NCBI GenBank assembly: GCA_019671135.1
Contig: JAHRHY010000014.1
Coordinates: 1,610,001 to 1,674,000 of the forward strand
Length of the DNA: 64,000 bases
Direction of reading: 5' to 3'
Source of the DNA: Linnemannia hyalina
Taxonomy: Eukaryota; Mortierellomycota; Mortierellomycetes; Mortierellales; Mortierellaceae
This document shows, one piece after another, positions 11,926 through 22,258 of the stretch (positions are counted from its first letter, which is position 1; each line of letters starts with the position of its first letter). Position numbers and translations under genes: made by a program. Under the pieces are notes generated by a model. The model saw only the letters and a list, made by a program, of their open reading frames with translations. It made no database searches and was not told the DNA's origin.

Positions 11926-13979
11926 ATTTGATGTTGTGTCAGAGTATAAGAGGGAAGGCTAAAGGGCTATGTGTCGTGTAAAGATAGGAAAGGGGATAGG
12001 TGAAATTTAAGGTAAAGAAATGCAATGGAGTAGAAAGGACATGGGGTGAAGAGATGGGAGTGGAGAAAGAGTAAATATAGAGCGAGAGGGATGAGATCGA
12101 CAGCAAAGAGAGGTAAGGAACAACAAAAAAGAAGAATGAAAAGGGGGGCGATGACCTGCTCTATTATATGTGTTTCTCCTCGCCTCTTACCGAGCAACCG
12201 CCTTTTCTCAACTTTCCGACAGAAAGATAGCCAGAGCGCCATTTGTTGTTCTCTACCCTTTTGGATACTCAGATATCATTTCTTGTTGGCTGGGTCTCCA
12301 ACCAGCACAAAGTGTAAACAGAGCAACTAAACAAATGAAGGACGAAGAAAGATTCAGCGCAGCGATGGAAATGCCTTTAACATGGCTGTCGATAACTGGT
12401 TTACTAATCCTCTACCATGCAATGGTTCGAATTGTGTGAAGAAAAAAAGGGGAAGGGAAACTGTATTTCTCTGAGGGCGGGGTGTCAACAATAGACACAA
12501 ACACAGAAAGAGGGAGAAAAAATATGTCGGGAGGCAGAACTAGGAGAGAATACTTTGCAGTCAATTGAGAAAGATGAGAGTGACGAGCAAGAGAAGTAAG
12601 GGAGTGCTGACAAAAGCATCCATAAGAGGGCGGAAGAATTTCCTTAGGCTTTTTTCCGGGTGCCGGTCTATTGGCATGTTTGTCGGTCAATGAATAATGT
12701 CGTGGAAAGGGACCCTCTTTTTAGCATCATCCAATAGGAATGCAAAGGTCGTTGGCTCAAGAGTGCCGCCGCGCGTCTGTGCGACCATTGGCCTGGAGCA
12801 TGCTTATCCATCGTGTACAGATCCCCTTCTCGGTACCCTGTGCTCTTTTCCTCCTCACTTGCTCCCCTCTCTTAACACTTTTTGAGTTTTTTGCTTGACT
12901 GCGGCTGGAGAGTCATCAAATGCACTCTAATTTGTCTTAGTGCCCTTCTGTCAATTTGTGAATCTTTCTCGCTGTGCTAGAATGCAAGCGCGATAACAAC
13001 AAGGATGGGGAGATCCAAATATACCTATCCATCTGCTGAATAATAGCCATAAAGAGGTCACTTTTACGTGTCCGTGCGATTATAGGCCAACTGGTCCTGC
13101 TTATCTCTTCCAAATTAGCTTCATCCTAACACACGCCCCATTGGCCACACGATTTTTTTTCTCCTAACCTTGGGGTCAATTTATTATCCAGCCCCATCCG
13201 CTACTACACGCCCGCCGTCCCTTCACCGGAGGGAAATCAAAGCGACTAAGAGCTCGGCGGTCTGCAAGCAGAGGGTCCATTTTGCCACCAATTTTCTGAT
13301 CAGTGAGAAGTGAGACTGATACGGTTCCAAAAAGTGATAAAACCAAAATGACCATAGATCATTATCAAGGCACTAGGAATTGGGATGCATTGCTTTGAAG
13401 TGAACTTCCGAGACGAACCTTTCCACGCTTTTTTGTCACCCCACCCTTGCGAACAAACCCTCGCCACTCAGATTTTGATTGCAAGCTAGCTTGATCCCTT
13501 CACGGGCGCCACAATTGTAACTTCTAACAAAGCCATCCTGACCTTCACCATGCCAGGACCATTGGCTGCCGGGTTCTAAAATTGCTTTGTCCACATGGAC
13601 ATTTACGTCCAAGATGTAGAGGCTGTGGACGACGTGAGACTGATATTGAATTTACTACCTCTACCTCGCTAAAACTATTGATTGATAGCATTGCTGCTGG
13701 TGCCAATGCGGCTGTCGAGGTATGCATTACGCTATCCAAACGTTGAACCTGTTGAACGTGCTAAGAAAGTAATTTTAAATTAGAGATATAGTAAATAATA
13801 GAGAACGATTTTGTGTCCCTCATTCTTCTCACGCATACACTCACACTCTCTTTCAACACACACATTCTTTTTCTTACACTCCACGATAGAGCCAGAGAAT
13901 TTTAGACAGTAGACTGCGGTCGAACAGACATTTCTCTTTGGGTTCTTTGATTTCGCAGGAAATCAATTAGCAATACCGT
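11926..13979. other. Intergenic, no gene seen
   Basis: Contains the promoter side of the MFS gene and about 1.8 kb with frequent stops in all frames. I see no splice-linked exons, repeats or RNA genes here. Confidence 0.4.
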
Positions 13980-14209
13980 CTAAGTGTGCAGTTGCTGTTG
14001 CATCCGCTGTTGCATGATAGTAATCATGTCCATCGCCCTTTGATGTTGTTGGTGTTGTTGTTGGTGTTGTCGTTGTTGTTGTAGTCGTTGTTGAAATAGT
14101 TCACGTTGATGCCGTCGTTGTGGTTGGTGTTGCTTCTTTTGCTTGTCTAATATCATGTCTACCAGGTGTTGCTGTCGTTGCTGGTGTTGTTGTTGTTGTT
14201 ATTATTGTT

Positions 14210-14283
<74 letters not shown>

Positions 14284-14460
14284 GGAGTCGCATCTTCTAT
14301 AACGTTGTGTCAAACAACCACCTGAAAGTCTTGATTGAGCCTAGACTCGACTCAAGCACTGGATGCAGGTGCGACTGGGGCAATGGATGTAGGCTGGAAA
14401 GAAGCGATGGACACAGGGATCACTGAGGCATTGGGTGTCGGAGTATTTGGCGTAGACTCG
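13980..14460 (-). pseudogene. Possible relic of a Gln-rich protein gene
   Basis: On the minus strand, about 70 codons ending at the TAG 13980-13982 encode a Gln/His/Arg-rich segment containing LVDMILDKQKKQHQ and MDMITIMQQRMQQQL, which would form a coiled coil. Upstream in the same frame lies the pure CAA tract (14210-14283), but it is interrupted by TAA codons just before the coiled-coil part. Farther upstream (14460-14340) a Ser/Thr/Pro-rich stretch can be read in another frame. This is the pattern of a decayed low-complexity protein gene rather than chance. The family is unknown and confidence is low. Confidence 0.3.
14210..14283. repeat. (TTG)n trinucleotide microsatellite
   Basis: About 74 nt of perfect TTG/CAA repeat, preceded by degenerate TTG/GTT repeats back to about 14045. 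On the minus strand it would code for poly-Gln in one frame. Confidence 0.95.
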
Positions 14461-14891
14461 ACTGGAGTATTGGATGCAGACACGGTAGCAGAGATCAATA
14501 CATGTTATTTATGGTTATACTCATCTGTAGGTCCGAAAATCGGGAGTGATGTGGGACTGAGAGTCGGGACTGGTTGAAAGAAGCTGAACAAACGGTTTAT
14601 GAACTTCAAATCAAAGGGGCCAAAGTGGAATACTCCATCATGCAAATGCCCGAGGACATAACTGCCTGGATTCCTATACCAAATGGTGCCCATGAAGGTG
14701 GATCCCAGCGGTATAAATCAGATACTCAATGGCAGGCCATCCGCAATAGAAACGCATCTGGAGGTTCAGGGTTGGTGACACCGATAGCGGCAGTGCCCAC
14801 TCCAAGTAGGACAACAAACCCCTTCACTGCGATAGCTAACTTGCTACTGAACGCCTTGGACCCAAGGTTTAAGAGTTTTTGGAAGTTCTAA
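14335..14891 (+). other. Low-complexity open frames of doubtful coding status
   Basis: Two overlapping plus-strand frames: 14335-14577, with repeated D-S-T/A-L-D-A/G units, and 14574-14891, ending ALDPRFKSFWKF. The final motif is reminiscent of the LDPRFK block of hAT transposases, but nothing else of that family is visible. The minus strand of the same interval reads Ser/Thr/Pro-rich, so strand assignment is uncertain. I would not call a gene. Confidence 0.15.
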
Positions 14892-14997
14892 ATTCTAACT
14901 AATACCCATGTGTGGCTTGTGGGCTATCACGTGTGGTTTGCTCAACAACCCTAACGCTTCACCAGCTCCATCAGTCACCTTCATCACTCATTCCAAG

Positions 14998-15196
14998 GTA
15001 AGATGAACCTAATGCTTGCATGCCTCATCCGAACTTACAAAGTTCACCCCGATGTTCTTTGGAATAAGAGGGAGCAGGGCTTGTCTTTTCTGGAGAGCGC
15101 ACTTTCTTTTTTTTTTTGCTGTTTCCTTTCAGAGCATCATTCGCGCCCTTGTGTCTTAATACTCTATCGTGCACTTGATATTTCGATCATTCTTAG
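14998..15196 (+). other. Leader intron of the 15232-15687 gene
   Basis: Donor CAAG|GTAAGATG and acceptor TTAG|AACGCGTC. The same donor and acceptor contexts are kept in the second copy at 20502-20689, although the intron body has diverged. That conservation supports a real 5' leader intron. Confidence 0.5.
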
Positions 15197-15231
15197 AACG
15201 CGTCTTTTTCAAGCCCCTATACGTCCACGAT

Positions 15232-15687
15232 ATGCCAACAACGAGCGACTTTCAACTACTCGACAACCAAACCAATGCTGTCGAGAGCGGGAAAGAGTAC
15301 TTTCTCAAGCTGGCCGATCCTAGTTTGACGCACGATGTCTTGAGTTTCCAATACAGTCGTGTTCTCCATGGCACAGCCGACCGCGAGGACCCGATAGTGA
15401 CGTGCGAGTTCATCGATGGCATAACGTATCTAAAGCACAACAACGAGTTTTTGTACATATTCGACGACGGAACTACGGCGGAGATTGGGTTGACGGACGA
15501 CGTTCCCAAAAAGCATCAAAGACTGCGACTGGTTGTATCGGACGAGGACAACGCATTTCAAATCTCCATGTGGGATCGAGACCTTTTCGCTTACTTGGAA
15601 TGGTTCAAATGCGCTTACGCCGCTTTTTGGTTCCAGCACGGTAGTGGTCAATCCGGCGGTGAGAGACTCATCCTTAGCCCAGTGTAG
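15232..15687 (+). CDS. Unknown 151-aa protein, intact copy of a duplicated pair
   Basis: A single open frame of 152 codons including stop. It begins ATG-CCA-ACA after a conserved leader-intron acceptor at 15196. Recognisable blocks are FQLLDNQTNAVESGKEYFLK, VLHGTADRE, EFIDGITYLK, AEIGLTDDVPKKHQRLRLVV and a Trp-rich C-terminus (SMWDRDLFAYLEWFK). It has no signal peptide or membrane span. The second copy at 20725-21180 is collinear without a single indel over 456 nt, but carries a stop at codon 114. The absence of indels and the pattern of replacements suggest that both were coding until recently. The family is not recognised. Flanking homology between the copies runs from about 14,960 to 15,900 here. 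Confidence 0.55.
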   Translation: MPTTSDFQLLDNQTNAVESGKEYFLKLADPSLTHDVLSFQYSRVLHGTADREDPIVTCEFIDGITYLKHNNEFLYIFDDGTTAEIGLTDDVPKKHQRLRLVVSDEDNAFQISMWDRDLFAYLEWFKCAYAAFWFQHGSGQSGGERLILSPV

Positions 15688-15900
15688 CAAGAAGTTAGTT
15701 TTCAAAAGAAACACATCAACATATCATATCGAGTCGAGTAGCCGTTGTTATTTTGAGTCGCTAAGATTATTAGAAGTCTTTTTGAAGGACAGATTTGTTC
15801 GAAGAAACTACATTTTCATCTTGCGCAAGGGGTCGATGACATGAAACTGGGTTGAGGCAGGCAAGTGTTTATAGCGACGTTGCCTTTTGATCTCTCGATG

Positions 15901-16569
15901 TCCGCTCGTTCAAACCTAGCTTCATTAGAATTCCAGGTCACAGTGTAGATGCTTTGTGCATTTGTCAAAGCAGACATATATTTCCCACTGTACACCCATG
16001 CAACATATTTTCTTTGCATCCTTGTTCCATGTGGATCGTGTAAATACACGTCGAATCAGTCTTGTTTTCGACGCGAACAATGCGGTCAATAATATGAGCT
16101 TTAAAAGTATACATGTGATTAGAAGTTAGGGAAGAGAAGAGCGGCCAATCGAAAAATCGTTCACGTCTAGATTAATCCACCGCTTGAAAGGACATTGCTG
16201 TCAAAGACGTAGTACGTCGGCCGCATTAGTGAGCTATATTTCTCCCCTCCGAGATGCGAACGCCTCTTGATCGATGTGACCAGACTTGACGCGATGTACG
16301 GTGAATGATATTGAAGATTAAAATGCGGAACTAGAAATCACTTGTAACACATGAGCATAAAAACATAAACAAAATAATGCATGTTAAGGCACCTACCTTG
16401 GCTACAGTCAGAAGACCCATGTCCAACAGTAGTGCAGTGATATCGAGTCGGTTTTGTGGTAGCTTGAATCGTCCAAGGCTCATCAGAATGGAGGCGTTTT
16501 TGCTGCTTCCGACTCCGTCTGCGCTGCTTCTGAGGTCTTCCTTCCAAGGATATCGGCCCTGTGCATTGA
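15901..16569. other. Intergenic debris between duplication A and the MTHFR relic
   Basis: No intact gene. On the minus strand about 16,390-16,540, one frame reads SILMSLGRFKLPQNRLDITA followed by LLLDMGLL and ends at a GTAGGT donor-like site. It directly abuts the decayed MTHFR C-terminal part, so it may be a fragment of another gene fused by rearrangement. Confidence 0.35.
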
Positions 16570-17950
16570 CTGGCTGACAGTATAGTGTGTGATCTGGGGC
16601 TCTTCCTCAATCCTGCTCACCAGCTCGTTCAAGTTCTCAGGCGACAGATGACAGAATGAACTTCAAATATGTCTAGTATGTATCAAAAGGAATAAAGAAA
16701 AAAAAGCGTAAATAATACGAAGGTACGAAAGGAATAAAGAAAAATAACAAAGATGACAGACCTTTTGGTAGACGTATCCGTTTTTGGGTCCCCATCCATG
16801 GACTTTGTTTTCGGAACGGACACCGCTGACGGCGGGCTGGGAGCTCATGGTGAGGTATCCAGGCTCGTTGAGACGAGCAAGCTGACCGTGGATCGCCTCG
16901 GTCCCGGGTTACAACGAGCTCTCATCACTCCATGGGATGGATCGAATCTCGCCATAGCAGTACTTTGCAAAGAGAGAAGCAACATCACGGGGGCTCGAGG
17001 GACGATCCCACAATTCCAATGCCTCCTTGGCCGCAACCTTAAGCGAGGTACCGTAACCATCGAGCTCTCCAAAGGCGGGCGACCGTTGGGGAACTCGTCC
17101 CAGGCCTCGGCTCTAGAGACATAGGACTAGATCATGTTCTTCCAGAAGATGGGACGCACATTCTTCTTCTCGCGCTTCTCTGACAGCGAAAGGTTCCAGG
17201 GCAAAGGACGAATGCTTACGCGGGGAGCGACAAAGTCAAATCCTTCGAGGATCAGGCGGGTTGATTTTTCAAGATTGAGGATGTAAAAGTGGAGTCCGCT
17301 GATACCACATCTCGACCGCCAGTTTGGTTCCAAAGCCCTCCACCGCTTGGTCGTCCTCCCAATGTATGCCGTTAATCAATATGCATCAGTGAGTGCCAGG
17401 TGTGAGTCTCAGTAAGAGAATTCATTAATATTTTTATTCGTCTCCTTTATATCTTTTTTTCCTCATTGTGAATAGTACGCCTTCTTGCCCTTCTCCTCTT
17501 ATTTTCCTTTTTTTTCCCTTGGTGAGTCTAGAGTTGGGTGTGCGGTTCTTTTCAAGTGATGAGCCGTGCTTTCGTTTCTCCCATTGTCCGACACCGAAAT
17601 AAACAAATAAATAAAAGGCAAACGAGATCACCTAGATAAGAAAGTGTTGTTACTTTGAAGGGTTCAAGTGCGTTCTTGATGCGCTCGAGAACAAAGGCAT
17701 TGCAGCGACTGGTCATACGGCCGAAACCGCCGAAGCTCTCGATGGGCATGATATTTGGAATGGTGGGAACGGCGATACCGCGGGTGCGACACTCTTTGAT
17801 CCAGTCCAGGAACAAGACCATACCATAGAAAAGCTGGGTCACAATGAAATCTGCGCCTTGGTCGACCTTGTACTTGAGCCACTTGAAATCCCTCCGGTCG
17901 GTTGAATCCAGATGTCGCTCTGTGTTTGCGCCTCCATTGTAATCGCATGT
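16570..17950 (-). pseudogene. Methylenetetrahydrofolate reductase pseudogene, 5'-truncated
   Basis: Read on the minus strand, successive pieces match eukaryotic MTHFR (Met12/Met13 type, reducing 5,10-methylene-THF for methionine synthesis). They are DFKWLKYKVDQGADFIVTQL, then IPNIMPIESFGGFGRMTSRC, GLHFYILNLEKSTRLILEG, RPIFWKN, DEFPNGR, PAFGELDGYGTSLKVAAKEA, GEIRSIPWSDE, NKVHGWGPKNGYVYQK and SPENLNELVSRIEEEPQ. The N-terminal catalytic part is missing. Lesions seen: a frameshifting deletion near 17,300 (between VEM and GISGLHF), TAG at 17127-17129, a deletion near 17,090 (after NGR), TAA at 16909-16911, and loss of the last part after TVSQ. Intron-like gaps remain (about 17,655-17,370 and 16,760-16,690), so it derives from a DNA copy, not a retrocopy. 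A functional MTHFR must exist elsewhere (inference). Confidence 0.9.
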
Positions 17951-19503
17951 AAGTCGTCATCTATACTGGTCTTGCAAACAGCATTCGTCCAAAGTTGCAG
18001 CGACATTGTTGCACCACCTCGTCCAATCCTCCCAAGGCAGAGAGGTCGTCTGTTAGAACTGATCGCTCTATACAGGTATATCGAGATAAGAAAACGGAAA
18101 CAAGAGTATTGAGAAAGAGACCAATTTATTGTAGGGACACTAAAAGCGATACTGAAGAGGGTACTGAGCAAGGTGGTGAACTACCGAAGGGGAACAGAGT
18201 GGATTTTATGGAGGTTGGCGTATGATGGAATGGATTCTTGAGTGTCGCATAGGCAGAAGGGTCTTGAGTGTCACGTATGGATAAGGAAACTCTAACATCG
18301 TCCATAGATGCTAGAATCACGATCACGCATCGCTTCCATCAGCATCCTGCTCCACAGCGAAGAAGAACTTGTCACAGTCTCCGTCATTGATCCTTCCATC
18401 TGTCCCCAAAGACCAAGTCATGTGTAGTTGCACATCGTACTCAGATGTGGCGCCGATGGTCCAGAACCCAGGCACAACATCCGGCTTGCGGCCTGTATAC
18501 TTCTCGAACGCGCTGACCAAGCTCTCTCGGATGCCTGCTGGCATAAGCGCATCCAAGTGCTTCATCCTCTTGCACGAAGCCTGGTAGAGTGGGATCTCGT
18601 ATGGGCCAATGACGTATACCGACGAGAAGAGCAGCTCCGTATCCGCAAGGCAGATAATCGCACCATGATACTCATTGTAGTCCTCCTTGAGCTTGTTGTC
18701 ATAGTGCTCGTGCATAAAAGTCATCAGCTTGAAACCCGGCAGATTAAACGGCTGCTGCAACGCTTCTTTCGGAACAGGAATCGCAGCAGCTGTCATGCTC
18801 ACAAAGTTATACCAGTCGGCTCCCATAGCGTAAGTCAAACAAAGGTCAGAAGAGTGGTGCAGGAGGCGAGCGCGATAAAAGGGAAGACAAGTAGCAGGTA
18901 GGTGCGGTGAGAGATGAAAAAAGAAGCTTTGGTGACAGAGGATGATATGGATGAAGGGAGGAAGGGAAGAAGGGAGGAAGGGATGAAGGGAAGAAGAGAA
19001 GGGAGAAAAAAGAGAGGAAGAAAGGAAAGGTAAAGAGCAGAAGGAGAGAGAGAGCGGATGGATTATATATACATGAGCGAAAATGCAGGAAGATGTCCAC
19101 AGCGGCGCTGGGAGCGTCAGTCTCAACGGACATCCTTCAATATTCCCTTGATGACGTATCTGTACTTCATGAACAGAGCTGACAAGGGTAGTCATGAAAA
19201 TAGGAAACAAAAAGAAATCAACGAAGTCACATGGAAGGTGAAGATTAGCGCGCGAAAGACAGACAAGAGAGTATCGGGTGGAAAGAGACAGAGACAATAG
19301 AAATGATGAAGGGCGTGGGAGTGCGCCATCATGACGACAGTGGCAAATGACAGCGATGACGGAAGAAATAGGGAGCGAGACAGCGACAAGCGTGGGAACG
19401 GGAAGACGTGGCAACTGAACTGAGCTTGAGACAGAAGGATAGGGAAAAGAAGCTGAGAATGGATGCATCGAGGAGAAGTGGCAAGCGTGGGAAAGTCAAC
19501 TCC
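17930..19503 (-). repeat. Inverted segmental duplication B, copy 1
   Basis: Homologous on the opposite strand to about 37,220-38,860. It covers the gene at 18323-18826, about 670 bp upstream (T/C-rich leader) and about 390 bp downstream. The downstream end meets the MTHFR relic at about 17,940. Confidence 0.75.
18323..18826 (-). CDS. Unknown 167-aa protein, copy 1 of an inverted pair
   Basis: One uninterrupted frame from ATG at 18826 to TGA at 18323-18325. The start is fixed by alignment to the copy at 37911-38444, which begins with the same MGADWY. Shared blocks are IPVPKEALQQPFNLPGFKL, HEHY, YHGAIICLA, YVIGPY, ASCKRMKHLDALMPA, EKYTGRKPDVVPGFW and WSLGTD. Both end in an acidic tail, which is short here. 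There is no signal peptide or membrane span. The protein is predicted soluble and globular, and I cannot assign a family. Both copies have open frames despite roughly one third of residues differing, which argues for selection on protein sequence. The upstream T/C-rich leader is also shared. Confidence 0.6.
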   Translation of the reverse strand: MGADWYNFVSMTAAAIPVPKEALQQPFNLPGFKLMTFMHEHYDNKLKEDYNEYHGAIICLADTELLFSSVYVIGPYEIPLYQASCKRMKHLDALMPAGIRESLVSAFEKYTGRKPDVVPGFWTIGATSEYDVQLHMTWSLGTDGRINDGDCDKFFFAVEQDADGSDA

Positions 19504-19672
19504 TTCACAAGATGAGCTTCTCATGTCCCGCCGCTCTTGTGATCAGCTTTTTGTTCCTCCCTGTTATGCCCTAATCGGGCATCCTGTCTTTACTCGCTTG
19601 TTCCCTCCGGCACCTTTTCCCTATTACTATTAAGCTAGTAAGCCACCACGGCCAACCTTGCTGATCCACACA

Positions 19673-19678
19673 TATAAA
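19673..19678 (+). promoter_or_regulatory. TATA box before the truncated secreted-peptide frame
   Basis: TATAAA about 95 bp before the ATG at 19771, followed by a C/T-rich leader typical of the other secreted-protein genes in the window. Confidence 0.4.
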
Positions 19679-19770
19679 CCCCCTCTCTTGCACGCATTGA
19701 GACTTCCTTCCTTCCTTCACACACCTTCCTGCTGCATTTCCATACCCCTCTCCCTCTCTCAATTCACAAC

Positions 19771-20068
19771 ATGACAAAGCCTTACACTCTGCTGGCGCTG
19801 CTAGTTACCCTCACTCTTTACGTTGTGCAAGCACATGTCTATTGTCATAGCTAGGGCGCTAGTCATAGCCATAACTGACTGGATCAAGTTATGAAGACGA
19901 AGACAAACAATGCCTTGGCTTGGGAACAGTTCCTCAATTCAAAAAAATGAACAACAGAAGCGTTGTTGTGTACAGCGTCTGGCCTAAGAGGAAATGGAGA
20001 AACAACTGGCATAAGTGCTGTGATGATGCTTCAGTCACGTTTACCGGCCGATGTGCTTTGAAGCGGCT
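19771..20068 (+). pseudogene. Possible decayed small secreted cysteine-containing protein
   Basis: The ATG at 19771 opens a convincing signal peptide (MTKPYTLLALLVTLTLYVVQ, then AHVYCHS) and stops at TAG after 27 codons. The same frame continues past this stop and one more for about 40 codons. In another frame a segment with VVVYSVWPKRKW, KCCDDASVTFTGRCA follows up to 20068. A TATA box and C/T-rich leader precede it. This fits a small secreted protein gene broken by stops and a frameshift. The 27-residue peptide alone could still be made. Low confidence. Confidence 0.3.
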
Positions 20069-20469
20069 TTGAGCGCTTGAATAAAACCTTACACCCGTTT
20101 AATTTTCACTGTCTCTGACCCCACACAACTCCTGATCTGCTCTGGAAGGCCTCGTGGACGATAGCAGAGAAGGATGCAGAAATAAAGATCACAACCCTTG
20201 GTGGGTTGATTTAATCCTAGATTTGCACGGGTACTCTTCTGTTTATTCATGGAGTTTCCTACCCACTGGATTGTCGTCTTTGGAACCATCCAAAACTTCT
20301 TTGAGTTTCACTGATAACCCTATATGTTCGAGATGTTTCATTGGCTCACGTAAAATGATTTGAGAGAATAGAAAAAAGCGACATGCAGAAGAACCAATGG
20401 GCGCATAAATTACGTCACCGTAGACGCAAATCAAACCTTACCAAGACGATGTAATTTGTTTCCTTTCAC

Positions 20470-21390
20470 AACCATCAGTCACCATCATCTCTCATTCCAA
20501 GGTAAGATGAAACTAATGCAGGCCTCATCCAAACTTGCAGCGTTCACCCCGATGTTCTTTGGAATGAGAGGGAGCAAGGCTTGTCTTTTCTGGAGAGCGC
20601 ACTTTCTTTTTTGCTTTTTCCTTTCAGAGCATCATTCCAGTCCTTGTGTCTTAATACTCTTTCGTGCACTTGATATTTGCACATTGTAGAACGCGTCTTT
20701 TTTAAGCCATTATACGTCCACGATATGCCTACAACGAGAGATCTTCAACTACTCGACAACCAGACCAATGCCGTCAAGAGCGGGAAAGAGTACTTTCTCA
20801 AGCTGGCCGATCCTAGCTTGGCGCACGATGTCTTGAGCTTCGAACACTTCCGTGTTCTCCATGGCACAGCCGACCGGGAGGAGCCAATAGTGACGAGCGA
20901 GTTCATCGATGGCATAACGTATCTAAAGTACCAAAACGAATTTTTGTACATCAACGGCGACGATAATATGGCAGAGATTGGGTTGACGGACGATGTTCCC
21001 AAAAAGCATCAAAGACTGCGACTGGTTGTATCGGACAAGGACAACACATTTCGAATCTCTATGTGAGATCAAGACCTTTTCGCTTACTTGGAATGGATCA
21101 AATGTTCTTACGCCGGTTTATGGTTTGAGAGAAGTAGTGGTGAAGTGGGCGGTATGGGACTCATCCTTAGCCCCGTGTAGCAAGAAGTCAGTCTTCAAAA
21201 GAAACACATTATATCGTGGCCAGTAAGCGTTGTTGCTTTGAGTCGCAGAGATTGATAAAGCCTTTTTTGAAAGGAATTACATCTTCTTCTTGCGCAGCCT
21301 AAAGTTAGAGTCGATGACATGAGACTGGCTTATGGCAGGCAAGCGTTTATAGCGACGTTGCTTTTTGATCCTTCGATGTCGGCACTTTCG
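20470..21390 (+). repeat. Segmental duplication A, copy 2
   Basis: Direct-orientation copy of about 14,960-15,900. The conserved donor lies at 20502 and the acceptor at 20689. The reading frame has no indels relative to copy 1. Confidence 0.75.
20725..21180 (+). pseudogene. Second copy of the 151-aa unknown gene, stopped by one TGA
   Basis: This is a 456-nt frame collinear with 15232-15687. It encodes RDLQLLDNQTNAVKSGKEY, VLHGTADREE, EFIDGITYLK and AEIGLTDDVPKKHQRLRLVV. Codon 114, TGG (Trp) in copy 1 at 15571-15573, is TGA here (21064-21066). After it the frame stays open with DQDLFAYLEWIKCSYAGLWF to the same end codon position (21178-21180). The single substitution is the only disabling change seen. 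A 113-aa product is possible. Alternatives are a recent pseudogene or stop readthrough, and I favour a recent pseudogene. Confidence 0.7.
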
Positions 21391-22258
21391 ATATTCATTA
21401 CACCTATATTTCCTATGAAGTAAGAGAAAAAGCAAAATTTGCAAACTTTTACAAATACCAGGTTTTCTTCCTTGCCATCGAGTTGCAAGGTTACTAAAAC
21501 TCACCTCCTATCATCAACCTTCAAAAGACACCGAGACTCCCCTCTTTATATTCTTTCTCTTGTTCCTCTCAGCGTTTATTCGATCACCAATATGTCCTCC
21601 TTCAAGTGCTTATTTTTTTTCGCAATTTTCTTACCCTTTCGCGTATGCTGTTCTGGTTCCTCAAATGGGCACCCTAAATCAAGGCAAATCCGTTTGTCGG
21701 CTCTGGCGGCGGTCTCGGCGATTCATCGGGGCGATAGCGTATCAACTAGTCATTCCCATACCGAAGAAGGCGAACCTTGTGCGTTAATTACCATAGTCAG
21801 CAAGTCATCTAATCATCGACCTTAATAATTATCCACAACAAAAACGTACCAGAATTAGTGAGAAAGAAGAAAGGGATCCCACCTCGAGCCCATTATTATT
21901 GTCTTTTACACCCGCTATTTCTCTAATTTTCCCTTAAGTATTCCATTTATTGTGAAGCTGATCGAGGCATATTGAGAAAGTGGAAGGAAACTAAGGACTG
22001 TATGACACAGGAGAGTGGGGAGATGGTATACGGTCAAGGAATGACGGAAGAAACCAAAGGATGCCAGAAAACGATCAAGGGACCCAGAAGAAGATCCAAG
22101 GATGCCAGGAAAACAAATTAAGGGATGAGAAGAAACAGGGGATTGAAAAAGCAAATGCTTGGAAGCACCTAGTTCTAATGATCAAGTACAAGCAAATGAG
22201 ATGGCCAATAAATAATATATTGTTTTATTCGGTATTTTCTTAGTACGTTCAAGGTATC
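21391..22258. other. Intergenic with a possible decayed secreted peptide
   Basis: The ATG at 21590 opens a hydrophobic signal-like start (MSSFKCLFFFAIFLPF). The in-frame continuation is Ser/Arg-rich, whereas a shift of one base gives AYAVLVPQMGTLNQGKSV, a more natural secreted sequence. This may be a frameshifted relic. Apart from that I see nothing in this stretch. Confidence 0.25.

Larger units (their letters stand above)
14960..15900 (+). repeat. Segmental duplication A, copy 1
   Basis: Homologous to about 20,470-21,390 in direct orientation, including the leader intron, the 456-nt frame and about 200 nt of 3' flank (shared motif TTTATAGCGACGTTG near 15,870 and 21,347). The ends were judged by eye. 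Confidence 0.75.
19504..20469. other. Intergenic between duplications B and A
   Basis: Contains the truncated secreted-peptide frame described separately (19771-20068). Otherwise no gene is seen. Confidence 0.4.

Noticed and set aside
14574..14891. hAT-transposase-like LDPRFK end
   Set aside because: One short motif only; no BED finger, catalytic residues or dimerisation region nearby.
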